Assembly (NCBI GenBank): GCA_024709245.1
Contig: JANJXB010000058.1
Span: 1-42,738, forward strand
Source of the DNA: Acholeplasmataceae bacterium
GTDB lineage: Bacteria > Bacillota_I > Bacilli_A > Acholeplasmatales > Acholeplasmataceae
Direction of reading: 5' to 3'
DNA length: 42,738 bases
Shown: positions 33,670 through 42,417 of the stretch, piece after piece
How positions within the stretch are numbered: the stretch's first letter is position 1
How the letters are laid out: every line of letters starts with the position of its first letter
Translations under genes and position numbers: made by a program
Notes under the pieces: model-generated
What the model was told of the DNA's origin: nothing
The model's database searches: none
The model's input: only the letters and a program-made list of their open reading frames with translations

Positions 33670-34234
33670 ATTTCAATGTACGAAACATAATAGCAACATC
33701 ATGTTTCCGATCGATTTCAACATATCCCTTTTCAACATACATATGAAGAGATCCATGATAATGCTTTTCCTTAGATTCTTGATCTGTTGAAGGCAGTGCA
33801 AGCATACCGTCATATCCCAAGTCTTGATAATACTGAATGGCATGATCAAGCAACCGTCTCGCGACTCCTTGTTTACGATACAAAGGATCAACAATGAAGC
33901 AGATTGAAAGTGCGACTTTTTGTCCTTCGACATACGGTTGTAGTTCTTTTTTGATTCGATGATAGGTGTCAAGATCATTGGCATTCATCCAACCAATCAC
34001 TTGATTCTGTTCATAAGCTAAAAATCCCGTCATGATGCGATCCTCAATGTTTCTAATAACATCGAGTTTATGTTGATGGATGATCTCTTTTGTCCATGGA
34101 AAGATGTTATCTTGACTGTGATAAAAATGACAATAGCAACCTCTCCACTCTGGCGCATGATGAAAATCAAGACGTTCGTGAAATGCAACATAGTCTTGTA
34201 TCCGATCAGGGTTCAATTTTTTGATTTCAATCAT
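33668..34234 (-). CDS. GNAT-family N-acetyltransferase
   Basis: 188 residues from ATG 34234 (GGAGTG eight bases upstream; the track's GTG 34243 lies within that site). GNAT core: LSICFIVDPLYRKQGVARRLLDHAIQYY with the acetyl-CoA loop RKQGVA, then YDGMLALPS and the MYVEKGYVEI end. The N-terminal part includes EWRGCYCHFYH, a Cys/Trp-rich stretch seen in a subgroup of GNAT proteins of unknown function. No operon partner; it sits alone between convergent thioesterase and downstream-reading PPDK. Acceptor unknown. Confidence 0.85.
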   Translation of the reverse strand: MIEIKKLNPDRIQDYVAFHERLDFHHAPEWRGCYCHFYHSQDNIFPWTKEIIHQHKLDVIRNIEDRIMTGFLAYEQNQVIGWMNANDLDTYHRIKKELQPYVEGQKVALSICFIVDPLYRKQGVARRLLDHAIQYYQDLGYDGMLALPSTDQESKEKHYHGSLHMYVEKGYVEIDRKHDVAIMFRTLK

Positions 34235-34305
34235 TTGATTCACTCCATTCGTTGATTCAAATTATACTCGATATCGCTTGATTTATCAAGGAGCTCCATG
34301 CCAAC

Positions 34306-34331
34306 AAAAAGACCCGCAAATCGCGGGTCTT
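34306..34331 (-). terminator. Terminator of ppdK
   Basis: Minus strand AAGACCCGC-GATT-GCGGGTCTT followed by TTT. A GC-rich nine-base stem, 13 bases after the ppdK stop. Confidence 0.92.
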
Positions 34332-34343
34332 CATTGATTTTGA

Positions 34344-36968
34344 TTAACGTGGGTTCTTGATGTTTGCGTGTGCAGCAGCAAGTCTAGCAATTGGAACTCT
34401 GAAAGGTGAACAAGAGACATAAGTCAATCCGATTGAATGACAGAATTCAACAGAGAGTGGATCTCCACCATGTTCGCCACAGATACCAAGCTTCAAGTCT
34501 GGTCTGGTTTGCTTACCAAGTTTGCATGCCATATCCATCAATTTACCAACACCTTTAGTGTCGATGTGAGCAAATGGATCGCTTGCGAAAATCTTCTTTT
34601 CATAATAGTCGCCAAGGAACTTGCCAGCATCGTCTCTGGAGAATCCAAAGGTCATCTGAGTCAAGTCATTGGTACCAAAGCTGAAGAATTCTGCTTCTTT
34701 AGCAATGTCATCGGCCATGATGGCAGCTCTTGGAATTTCAATCATCGTACCGACTGAATATTCAAGTTCAACGCCAGCATCCTTGATGATCTTGTTGGCA
34801 GTTTCAACAACGATGTCTTTGACATATTGGAGTTCTTTTAATTCACCCACAAGTGGGATCATAATTTCAGGAACAACCTTCATGCCTTCTTTATTCACCT
34901 GAATGGCTGCTTCAATGACAGCACGTGTCTGCATCACAGCAATTTCAGGATAAGTGACAGATAGACGTACACCACGATGACCTAACATTGGGTTGGTTTC
35001 ATGAAGGTCATTGATGGTCTTGGAAAGTTCTTCATACGATAAATTCATTTCTTTTGCGAGAGCTCTAATATCAGATTCAGCAGTTGGAACGAATTCGTGT
35101 AGCGGTGGATCCAAATAACGGATGGTCACGGCATAACCCTTCATTTCCTTATAGAGTCCGATGAAATCTTCTCTTTGCATTGGAAGAAGTTTAGCCAGTG
35201 CTTTTTCTCTTTCAGCAACATTCTTCGCAACAATCATTTCACGGACTGCTGGAATTCTGTCTGCTTCAAAGAACATATGTTCAGTACGGCAAAGACCAAT
35301 GCCTTGCGCACCATAATTGTATGCAACACGTGCATCTCTTGGATTGTCAGCATTTGCTCTCACTTGGAGTGCTCTGAACTTGTCAGCCCATCCCATGAGA
35401 ATACCGAAATCACCCGAAACAGTTGCATCTTGAGTTTCAACTTTTTGACCATAAACCTTACCTGTTGAACCATCGAGTGAAATCCAGTCGCCTTCTTTGA
35501 AGATTTCGCCGTTAACTTCGAAATACTTCTTCGATTCGTATACATGGACTGAACCAGCGCCTGCAACACAGCATGTACCCATACCACGTGCAACAACCGC
35601 TGCGTGTGAAGTCATACCGCCTCTGGATGTAAGAATACCAGAAGAAACGATCATACCTTCAATATCTTCAGGTGAAGTTTCCTGACGTACTAAGACAACA
35701 GGAAGACCATCTTTTGCTTTTAATTCTTTTGCTCTTTCCGCTGTGAAGCATACACGACCTGTTGCTGCACCTGGAGATGCATTCAAGCCAGTAGCAATCA
35801 CTCTTGCTGCCTTTAAAGCTTTAGGATTGAACTGTGGGTGAAGAAGTGCATCAAGTTGAGAAGGTTCAACTTTGAGAACTGCTTCTTTTTCTGTCAATAC
35901 GCCTTCTTTAACAAGATCGATGGCAATCTTTAATGCAGCTTGTGCAGTTCTCTTACCATTTCTTGTTTGAAGCATGTAGAGTTTACCTCTTTCGATGGTG
36001 AACTCCATATCTTGCATATCACGATAATGCGCTTCAAGTTTCTTCGAAATATTGAAGAATTGTTCGTAAAGCGCTGGATTGTCTTTCTTTAATTCAGCAA
36101 TCGGTTTGGGTGTACGAATACCGGCAACAACATCTTCACCTTGTGCGTTAAAGAGGTATTCACCATAAAGTTCATTGGTTCCATCCGATGGGTTTCTAGA
36201 GAATGCGACACCTGTACCGGAGTCTTCACCCATGTTACCAAACACCATGCCTTGTACGTTGACTGCAGTACCCCATTCATAAGGAATGTGGTTAAGTCTT
36301 CTGTAGGTATTGGCACGTGGATTGTCCCAGGATCTGAAAACTGCTGTGATGGCTTCAATCAGCTGAACTTTTGGATCTTGAGGGAATTCTTCGCCTTTGA
36401 GTTCATGATACTTAACCAAGAACTGTGAAACAAGTTTCTTCAAGTCGTTTGCATCGAGTTCAGTGTCGAGTTCAACATGCTTTTGGTGCTTCATTTCTTC
36501 AAGCAGATGTTCGAAATTGCTCTTGTCAATTTCCATAACAACGTCAGCAAACATTTGAATGAAACGACGATAAGAGTCGTAAGCAAAACGTGGGTTGTTG
36601 GTCAATTGAGCTAGACCTTCAACTGAAACGTTGTTCAAGCCTAAGTTTAAGATGGTATCCATCATACCAGGCATTGAGGCTCTTGCACCGGAACGTACGG
36701 AGACTAAGAATGGATCTTTAGGATCTCCAAACTTCTTGCCTGCTTCTTTTTCTGTCACTTCTAATGCTTGATAAATCTGTTTGATGATTTCGGGAGCGAT
36801 TACTTTCTTTTTAGCATAGTAATCATTGCAGGCTTCCGTCGTCACGGTAAATCCTTGGGGCACGGGCATTCCAAGCGAAGTCATATCCGCCAGGTTCGCA
36901 CCTTTACCACCGAGAAGGTTCTTCATTGAAGCATTACCTTCTTTGAATAAATACACGTATTTAGTCAT
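34344..36968 (-). CDS. ppdK: Pyruvate, phosphate dikinase
   Basis: 874 residues, full length. Interconverts pyruvate, ATP and Pi with PEP, AMP and PPi. The N-terminal ATP-grasp domain carries FKEGNASMKNLLGGKGANLADM and SVRSGARASMPGMMDTILNLG. The swivelling domain carries the phosphohistidine motif GGMTSHAAVVARGMG. The C-terminal PEP/pyruvate barrel includes GIGLCRTEHMFF, GTMIEIPRAA, FFSFGTNDLTQ and LGICGEHGGD. ATG 36968 has AAAGGA eight bases upstream. It lies between ATP-PFK (upstream on the same strand, 54 bases) and its own terminator, with a possible -10 of its own. With PPi-type PFK nearby, it can supply or use PPi, allowing glycolysis with higher ATP yield or gluconeogenic flux from serine-derived pyruvate. 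Confidence 0.98.
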   Translation of the reverse strand: MTKYVYLFKEGNASMKNLLGGKGANLADMTSLGMPVPQGFTVTTEACNDYYAKKKVIAPEIIKQIYQALEVTEKEAGKKFGDPKDPFLVSVRSGARASMPGMMDTILNLGLNNVSVEGLAQLTNNPRFAYDSYRRFIQMFADVVMEIDKSNFEHLLEEMKHQKHVELDTELDANDLKKLVSQFLVKYHELKGEEFPQDPKVQLIEAITAVFRSWDNPRANTYRRLNHIPYEWGTAVNVQGMVFGNMGEDSGTGVAFSRNPSDGTNELYGEYLFNAQGEDVVAGIRTPKPIAELKKDNPALYEQFFNISKKLEAHYRDMQDMEFTIERGKLYMLQTRNGKRTAQAALKIAIDLVKEGVLTEKEAVLKVEPSQLDALLHPQFNPKALKAARVIATGLNASPGAATGRVCFTAERAKELKAKDGLPVVLVRQETSPEDIEGMIVSSGILTSRGGMTSHAAVVARGMGTCCVAGAGSVHVYESKKYFEVNGEIFKEGDWISLDGSTGKVYGQKVETQDATVSGDFGILMGWADKFRALQVRANADNPRDARVAYNYGAQGIGLCRTEHMFFEADRIPAVREMIVAKNVAEREKALAKLLPMQREDFIGLYKEMKGYAVTIRYLDPPLHEFVPTAESDIRALAKEMNLSYEELSKTINDLHETNPMLGHRGVRLSVTYPEIAVMQTRAVIEAAIQVNKEGMKVVPEIMIPLVGELKELQYVKDIVVETANKIIKDAGVELEYSVGTMIEIPRAAIMADDIAKEAEFFSFGTNDLTQMTFGFSRDDAGKFLGDYYEKKIFASDPFAHIDTKGVGKLMDMACKLGKQTRPDLKLGICGEHGGDPLSVEFCHSIGLTYVSCSPFRVPIARLAAAHANIKNPR

Positions 36969-37000
36969 TGTGATTTCCTTTCTTTTATAGAATCATCTCT

Positions 37001-37006
37001 ATTATA
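37001..37006 (-). promoter_or_regulatory. Possible internal -10 before ppdK
   Basis: TATAAT about 33 bases upstream of ATG 36968 in the pfkA-ppdK spacer; -35 weak. No hairpin separates the two genes, so readthrough from pfkA is also expected. Confidence 0.4.
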
Positions 37007-37021
37007 TATGATTTCGTTTCT

Positions 37022-37972
37022 TTATGAAACTTTTTTAACCAGATTATAAAGCTCATTCTTGGGACGCTTTTGTCCGACTACATTCGAGAATGGTAAATGA
37101 ACCATGCGTGAATCTCGAACTCCAACACAAACACCATAGATGTCATCGTTTAAGAGTTCTACAGCATAGGTTCCCATTCTAGATCCGAGTATACGGTCTT
37201 CTGGACAGGGTGATCCACCTCTTTGAATATAGCCTAATACCGTAGCTCTAGAACTAAACCCTGACTTCTCGGTAATTTCTGATGCGAAATCATGAACATT
37301 CACTTGATTCTCAGTGATGACAATGATGGCATGTCTTCTACCATCAGCCTTATGTTTTTTCAAGCGTTCAATGATTTTCTCTTTATTGATGGGATTTTCA
37401 GGTGTGATGATGAACTCAGCACCTCCACAAATTCCAGCGAAAAGTGCTAAATCTCCACAATGTCTACCCATCACTTCGACAATAGAACATCTTTGATGTG
37501 ATGCTGATGTATCTCTTAATTTATCAATAGCATCAACAATCGTTTCCACTGCAGTTTGAAATCCGATGGTAAAATCGGTTCCTGCGATGTCATTATCAAT
37601 CGTTCCAGGAAGTCCAATGGTTTTTAATCCCATCTTGGCAAGGTCCATTGCTCCACGATACGTACCGTCACCACCGATGACAATCAGTGCTTCAATACCT
37701 CGAGCGAGTAAATTATTGACTGCTTTTTGTCTGACTTCTTCTTTTAAAAAATCTTGAGATCTTGACGTTCCAAGAAACGTGCCACCTTTCGATAGCATGC
37801 CTGATACACTGTCGTGATTTAGAAGAATCAAATCATCGTTGATCATGCCTTGATAACCGTCTTTAATGCCATAAACTTCATGTCCATAGAGAATGCCAGC
37901 ACGAACAACTGCACGAATGGCAGCATTCATTCCTGGTGCATCTCCACCTGATGTCAAAACAGCGATTTTCAT
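37022..37972 (-). CDS. pfkA: ATP-dependent 6-phosphofructokinase
   Basis: 316 residues from ATG 37972 (MKIAVLTSGGDAPGMNAAIRAVV, the family start; the track adds 24 codons of leader). The nucleotide-discriminating residues are ATP-type: VIGGDGTYRGA (Gly where PPi enzymes have Asp) and PGTIDNDIAGTD (Gly where PPi enzymes have Lys). TSASHQRCSIVEVMGRHCGDLAL and the effector-site arginines are in place. Length and motifs match bacterial PfkA. It is cotranscribed with ppdK, and an extended -10 promoter lies about 45 bases upstream. Divergent from a PPi-type PFK. Confidence 0.97.
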   Translation of the reverse strand: MKIAVLTSGGDAPGMNAAIRAVVRAGILYGHEVYGIKDGYQGMINDDLILLNHDSVSGMLSKGGTFLGTSRSQDFLKEEVRQKAVNNLLARGIEALIVIGGDGTYRGAMDLAKMGLKTIGLPGTIDNDIAGTDFTIGFQTAVETIVDAIDKLRDTSASHQRCSIVEVMGRHCGDLALFAGICGGAEFIITPENPINKEKIIERLKKHKADGRRHAIIVITENQVNVHDFASEITEKSGFSSRATVLGYIQRGGSPCPEDRILGSRMGTYAVELLNDDIYGVCVGVRDSRMVHLPFSNVVGQKRPKNELYNLVKKVS

Positions 37973-38015
37973 CTTTTTATAACCGTCCTTGCTTCGTATG
38001 ACATATTCCTTTCTA

Positions 38016-38024
38016 ATTATAACA
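38016..38024 (-). promoter_or_regulatory. Extended -10 promoter of pfkA
   Basis: TGT-TATAAT on the minus strand. A poor -35. Expected leader about 35-40 bases before ATG 37972. Confidence 0.55.
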
Positions 38025-38096
38025 CAACCCACTTTCAATTTCATTGAGGAACTGCGAAAATGTTGATCAGTGAAAACGATTTTATAACTGATTTCA

Positions 38097-38124
38097 TTGG
38101 TAAGAACTGAAATTATGGTAAAAT
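38097..38124 (+). promoter_or_regulatory. Promoter of the PPi-PFK gene
   Basis: TTGGTA, 16 bases, TAAAAT, about 40 bases before ATG 38167. Confidence 0.5.
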
Positions 38125-38166
38125 GGTTTTTGGAAAATAAAAAAATAAAAACGGAATGGTGAATCT

Positions 38167-39411
38167 ATGAAAAACTTAGTCGGTGCGGCTCTCCTTGGAC
38201 AATCCGGAGGACCAACCAGTGTCATCAATGCCAGTGCGGCTGGTGTCTTCATCGAAGCTTTGAAACAGGAAAACATTACTGAAGTCTATGGTGCTATCCA
38301 TGGTGTCAAAGGGATATTGAATGAAGATTTTTATGATATTGCAAAGGAAGATTTAGAAGAATTGTATTTGCTTAAGAATACACCTTCTTCATCGATTGGT
38401 AGTGTACGTTACAAATTAAAGGATCCTAAAAAAGATTCAAGTGAGTATCAACGCTTACTAGATGTTTTTAAGAAATATAACATCCGTTATTTCTTCTATA
38501 ACGGAGGTAATGACTCTATGGATACTTGCAATAAGATTTCTAAGTTTTTCAAGAAGTCTGGATATGATTGCAATGTCATGGGTGTTCCAAAGACAATTGA
38601 TAACGATTTGAATGCAACTGACCATTCTCCAGGATATGCAAGTGCTGCAAAATATGTCGCAACGACAATGATGGAACTTTATCATGACGCAACCGTCTAT
38701 GATACCAAGCAAGTCACGATTGTTGAAGTGATGGGGAGAAATGCAGGTTGGTTAACAGCTGCTGCTGCACTCGCACAATATAAGGGTCAAGGTCCAGATT
38801 TGATATATCTTCCTGAAGTTCCATTTGATATCGAACAATTCTTCTCTGCTGTTGAACGTTTGATTAAAGAAAAAGGAAAAGTCATTGTTGCTGTTTCTGA
38901 AGGCATTAAAACCAAAGAAGGCAAATACATTCCAGAAATGTATCAAGAATTGAAACGTGATGCATTCGGTCATGCTCAACTCGGGGGTACTGCTCAAGTT
39001 CTAGCTGAGCAGGTTGCAAATCGTATTGATGTCAAAGTCAGAGCCATTGAATTCTCACTCATCCAAAGATCTGCAGCTCATCTTGCATCCAAAGTGGATG
39101 TTGAAGAAGCATTCAACGCTGGTAAAAAGGCTGTTCAAGCAGCGGTTCGTGGAACAACGGATAAGATGGTCGGGTTTAAGCGCATCAGTTCAAATCCTTA
39201 TAAGATTAAATACGTGCTTCTTCCACTGAAACTCGCAGCAAATACCGAACAAAAAGTTCCCCTAGAATGGATTCTTCCTGAAGGTAAGGGATTGACACAA
39301 GCATTTATTGATTATGCTCTACCTCTCATTCAAGGTGATTCGAAGGCTAAGCTTGAAGATGGTCTACCCAGATTCGCGAAATTAAAGAAGATTAGAGTAC
39401 CTAAGAAATAG
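38167..39411 (+). CDS. pfp: Diphosphate (PPi)-type 6-phosphofructokinase
   Basis: 414 residues. It keeps the PFK fold, LLGQSGGPTSVINASAAGVF at the start, but the donor-site residues are PPi-type: FYNGGNDSMDT (Asp at the position that blocks ATP) and GVPKTIDNDLNATDHSPGY (Lys in PKTIDND). TIVEVMGRNAGWLTAAAAL holds the sugar-phosphate site. It uses PPi instead of ATP, reversibly, and is unregulated in most relatives. Such enzymes are well known in Acholeplasma and in anaerobic fermenters. ATG 38167 follows GGTGAA. A single gene, divergent from ATP-type pfkA, ending at a strong terminator. PPi specificity follows from residues; an enzyme assay would settle it. Confidence 0.94.
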   Translation: MKNLVGAALLGQSGGPTSVINASAAGVFIEALKQENITEVYGAIHGVKGILNEDFYDIAKEDLEELYLLKNTPSSSIGSVRYKLKDPKKDSSEYQRLLDVFKKYNIRYFFYNGGNDSMDTCNKISKFFKKSGYDCNVMGVPKTIDNDLNATDHSPGYASAAKYVATTMMELYHDATVYDTKQVTIVEVMGRNAGWLTAAAALAQYKGQGPDLIYLPEVPFDIEQFFSAVERLIKEKGKVIVAVSEGIKTKEGKYIPEMYQELKRDAFGHAQLGGTAQVLAEQVANRIDVKVRAIEFSLIQRSAAHLASKVDVEEAFNAGKKAVQAAVRGTTDKMVGFKRISSNPYKIKYVLLPLKLAANTEQKVPLEWILPEGKGLTQAFIDYALPLIQGDSKAKLEDGLPRFAKLKKIRVPKK

Positions 39412-39418
39412 TCATTTC

Positions 39419-39449
39419 AAGAGACGCAAAACGATGCGTCTCTTTTTTT
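39419..39449 (+). terminator. Terminator of the PPi-PFK gene
   Basis: AAGAGACGCA-(6)-TGCGTCTCTT plus T-run, eight bases after the stop. Confidence 0.92.
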
Positions 39450-39473
39450 CATCCAACCTTTTGAATTATCAAG

Positions 39474-39479
39474 TATAAT
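39474..39479 (+). promoter_or_regulatory. -10 of the DUF5058-M20 operon
   Basis: TATAAT whose last bases form the ATG taken by the ORF track at 39478. No good -35. It shows that the coding start must be the later ATG 39511. Confidence 0.5.
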
Positions 39480-39510
39480 GAAAGAAAACATCACAAGTGA
39501 GGTGCTTTAC

Positions 39511-40239
39511 ATGGCGTTTTTGAATGCATGGTGGCTTTATGCAGTCGTTGGCATCATTTTTGTCTATATTTTATTACAGTCATCGATTTTTTTGATGAAA
39601 GCAATCCAAAGAGCGAGAGAACTCAAATTTACCAATGAACAGATTCGAAAGACCATCACATCGTCGATGGTATTTTCGATTGCTCCTTCAGCAGCCATAT
39701 TAATTGGCCTAGTAACATTGAGTAAAATCATCGGACCAGCACTTGCTGCTATGAGACTTGGCACTTTAGGTGCTGTAACTTATGAATTGCCAACCTCATT
39801 ATTGGTACTTGAAAGTTTTGGTTTAAATTCAGGTGATCTATTGAATACAAATGTTGTTGTCACCATCATTTGGGTGCTCACATTTGGTTGTATTCCTCCA
39901 CTGCTCATCATTCCTTTTTTCTATAAAAAAATGAGTGGAAAAATGAAGGCTGTCAAGGAAAAGGATAGTCGTTGGAATTCTATTTTAATGGATGCACTAT
40001 TCATTGGTATGATTTCAGCATTTGTGGGATTTGTGCTTGCTCCAAGAACAGTTTCTGGAGAAACCTATATTTCGTTACTTGCCATTTTAGTGTTACTTTC
40101 ATCCATGGCACTGATTGTGATTTTTGGACTACTTCTTAAAAAATTCAAATGGGAATGGTTAAGAAATTATGCACTCCCTTTATCGATGGTCATTGCAATG
40201 GCACTCGCCATTGTTTATGCTGGATTGGGGGTTAGATAA
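39511..40239 (+). CDS. DUF5058-family membrane protein
   Basis: 242 residues from ATG 39511, which has GAGGTG six bases upstream. The track start 39478 lies within the -10 box. Six hydrophobic segments, the first being WWLYAVVGIIFVYILLQSSIFLM. The region FTNEQIRKTITSSMVFSIAPSAAILIGLVTLSKIIGPALAAMRLGTLGAVTYEL matches the DUF5058 family as I recall it: a cytosolic loop, then a conserved small-residue helix pair. The function of the family is not established. It starts a three-gene operon with a second membrane protein and an M20 peptidase; a transporter for a peptide or acylated amino acid is a reasonable inference. Confidence 0.8.
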   Translation: MAFLNAWWLYAVVGIIFVYILLQSSIFLMKAIQRARELKFTNEQIRKTITSSMVFSIAPSAAILIGLVTLSKIIGPALAAMRLGTLGAVTYELPTSLLVLESFGLNSGDLLNTNVVVTIIWVLTFGCIPPLLIIPFFYKKMSGKMKAVKEKDSRWNSILMDALFIGMISAFVGFVLAPRTVSGETYISLLAILVLLSSMALIVIFGLLLKKFKWEWLRNYALPLSMVIAMALAIVYAGLGVR

Positions 40240-40240
40240 C

Positions 40241-40897
40241 ATGAGAACCTATCAAGATCAGATTCATTTTGAAGGAAGATACTGGATGCTCGGTGCACTT
40301 GCACTCTTCATCTCAGTTCCATTCATTTTAAGTTTAGTCACTGGTGTATGGCCAACATTCCAAGAGTTCTTACCCGGATTTATAGCAACCATCACAGTCT
40401 TCTGGCCTGTCACAACCATTGAAGTCTTCACATTCACTCCAATGCTTGGTGTGGGATCAAGTTATATGGCTTTTGTCACAGGTAATCTCACTTCTTTGAA
40501 AGTACCTGCAGCTTTGAATGCTCAAGATGCACTCGGTGTTGAAAAAGGGTCGGAAGAAGGCGATGTGATTTCGACAATCGCTGTGGCATCTTCAAACATC
40601 ATCACAACCCTCATCATTCTCACCGGTGCTCTATTGATCATACCACTCACACCCATTTTGGAATTAGAAGCTGTGAAACCTGCATTTGACAATGTGATTC
40701 CTGCACTCTTCGGAGCACTTGGATTTGTCTATATCAGTAAGCGTTGGAAAATAGCGCTTGTTCCACTCATTTTCATGGCGCTCTTCTTCTTATTTGTTCC
40801 AGGCAGTTCAGGTCTGGTAGGCATCATGGTTCCTGTAGGTGTTGTGATTTCGTTGACTATTGCAAGAATACTTTATAAGAAGGAGATGATTCGATGA
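40241..40897 (+). CDS. Membrane protein partner of DUF5058, unknown
   Basis: 218 residues from ATG 40241, after GGGGGTT and one base after the DUF5058 stop; the track's 40169 start lies inside that gene. About five or six hydrophobic segments, for example WMLGALALFISVPFILSLV, FLPGFIATITVFWPVTTIEVF and LIFMALFFLFVPG. A loop with many small and polar residues, GVGSSYMAFVTGNLTSLKVPAALNAQDALGVEKGSEEGD, lies between helices and could be a binding or selectivity element. No family recognised. Tight coupling to DUF5058 and to the M20 gene (four-base overlap) suggests a two-subunit membrane complex. Confidence 0.75.
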   Translation: MRTYQDQIHFEGRYWMLGALALFISVPFILSLVTGVWPTFQEFLPGFIATITVFWPVTTIEVFTFTPMLGVGSSYMAFVTGNLTSLKVPAALNAQDALGVEKGSEEGDVISTIAVASSNIITTLIILTGALLIIPLTPILELEAVKPAFDNVIPALFGALGFVYISKRWKIALVPLIFMALFFLFVPGSSGLVGIMVPVGVVISLTIARILYKKEMIR

Positions 40898-42324
40898 ATC
40901 CCTGGCTCCATCTCTTATGGATCCCATTGTTCATTCTCATCGTTATCATTTATAAAACCATACGATTTCAACCTATCAACCATCCCACGATGAGAAAAAA
41001 ACATGAAATTGATGAGAAACATGCCATCCTTTCATTGTCTGAAATGATTCAACTGAAAACTGTATCCAGTGACAATCCGGACTTGATAGATCCTGTTGAA
41101 TTTAGAAAATTTAAAGACTATTTGGTCAGTCGTTTTCCACAGGTGTCCAAACACTCATCAGTTCAAGAAATCAGCACGGGAATCCTCTTTAAAATCACTG
41201 GGAAAAGTGATTTAGAACCTACAGTATTCATGGCACATTTTGATGTCGTTCCAGCATCTGGAACATGGAATGAAGATCCATTTTCAGGGCGTATCTCCAC
41301 AACAACGGTATATGGTAGAGGAGCACTCGATACCAAGAGCAGTTTGAATGCCATCATGGAAGCAATTGAACATGCATTACACCATGGAAAAGTATTCAAG
41401 AATGACCTTTATTTGGCTTTCTCAGGCGATGAAGAGACTTTAGGACATGGTGCACCTGCCATCATGAATGAATTGAGAAAAATGGGTGTTAAGCCTGCTC
41501 TTGTTTTAGATGAAGGTGGCGCAATTGTCTCAAAAATGTTTCCCGGTGTTCAATCAAAGGCAGCAGTTGTTGGCATTGCAGAAAAAGGATTTTTAAACAT
41601 ACGATTAATCGCTAAATCCAGTGGTGGTCATGCATCAACACCACCGAAAGATACTCCAGTAACCTTGTTATCTAAAGCCGTTGTCAAACTCAATCAAAGC
41701 AAGATTTTTAAACTCAAAATGACAACCCCAGTCCGTGAACTTTTTAAAGCACTTGCACCTCATTCCACATCACTTCCAATCAAAGTTTTATTTGCAAATT
41801 TATGGCTGTTCTTACCTGTTGTGAAGTTGATTGCAAAACTTTCGGGTGGTGAATTCTTATCGATGTTTAAAACCACTCAAGCGTTCACACTTGCCAGTGG
41901 ATCAGAAGCCATCAATGTCTTACCTGCAGTAGCAACGATTGGGATTAATTACCGTCTTAGACCTGATGAGACATCAGATCAAGTCATCAAGAATATTCGA
42001 AAAGTAATTAATAATGATTTGATTGAAATTGAAGTATTGAGTAAATCTGAAGCAACCAAATCTTCTTTGATTGATGAATCATTTGATTTGATCGAAAAGG
42101 CAATTCATCAGACATGGCCTGATGTACTTGTAGCACCCTATCTGATGGTAGCAACCACTGATTCAAGACATTATCATGAAATAAGCGATCATGTGTATAA
42201 GTTTTCACCGATGGATGTATCCAAACTCGACTTGAAGAAAATTCATGGTGTTGATGAAGATATCAGTATTGAGAATATTGTCAATGGTGTGAATTTCTAC
42301 CTGAATCTAATCGAATATTTATAG
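40894..42324 (+). CDS. M20-family metallopeptidase, membrane-anchored (PM20D1/CPS1-like)
   Basis: 476 residues. It overlaps the previous gene by four bases (ATGA). A single N-terminal membrane helix, WLHLLWIPLFILIVIIYKTI, precedes the catalytic domain. Zinc ligands and catalytic residues: VFMAHFDVVPASG (His and Asp), YGRGALDTKSSL (bridging Asp), FSGDEETLGHGAP (catalytic Glu and ligand Glu), VLDEGGAI and TTDSRHYHEI (final His). The dimerisation-type insert SSGGHASTPPKDTPVTLL is normal. The long form with an N-terminal helix is closest to PM20D1/CPS1-type carboxypeptidases and N-acyl amino acid hydrolases. Orientation of the domain (inside or out) is not certain. It probably hydrolyses the substrate moved by the two upstream membrane proteins. 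Confidence 0.9.
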   Translation: MNPWLHLLWIPLFILIVIIYKTIRFQPINHPTMRKKHEIDEKHAILSLSEMIQLKTVSSDNPDLIDPVEFRKFKDYLVSRFPQVSKHSSVQEISTGILFKITGKSDLEPTVFMAHFDVVPASGTWNEDPFSGRISTTTVYGRGALDTKSSLNAIMEAIEHALHHGKVFKNDLYLAFSGDEETLGHGAPAIMNELRKMGVKPALVLDEGGAIVSKMFPGVQSKAAVVGIAEKGFLNIRLIAKSSGGHASTPPKDTPVTLLSKAVVKLNQSKIFKLKMTTPVRELFKALAPHSTSLPIKVLFANLWLFLPVVKLIAKLSGGEFLSMFKTTQAFTLASGSEAINVLPAVATIGINYRLRPDETSDQVIKNIRKVINNDLIEIEVLSKSEATKSSLIDESFDLIEKAIHQTWPDVLVAPYLMVATTDSRHYHEISDHVYKFSPMDVSKLDLKKIHGVDEDISIENIVNGVNFYLNLIEYL

Positions 42325-42332
42325 TCATTAAG

Positions 42333-42357
42333 TCCTTGGGAAACCAAGGATTTTTTT
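42333..42357 (+). terminator. Terminator of the DUF5058-M20 operon
   Basis: TCCTTGG-GAAA-CCAAGGA with a GNRA tetraloop and a seven-base T-run, nine bases after the stop. Confidence 0.92.
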
Positions 42358-42371
42358 GATTGTTATAAAGC

Positions 42372-42402
42372 AAAAAGGCTGATGATTTTCACATCAGCCT
42401 TT
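42372..42402 (-). terminator. Terminator of the right-edge minus-strand gene
   Basis: Minus strand AAAGGCTGATG-TGAAAAT-CATCAGCCTTT followed by TT: an 11-base perfect stem, 15 bases after the stop at 42418. Confidence 0.9.
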
Positions 42403-42417
42403 GTTGATTCATTATGA

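Noticed and set aside
37973-38044. 24-residue N-terminal extension of pfkA
   Set aside because: It overlaps the leader just after the extended -10; MKIAVLTSGGDAPG is the standard PFK start.
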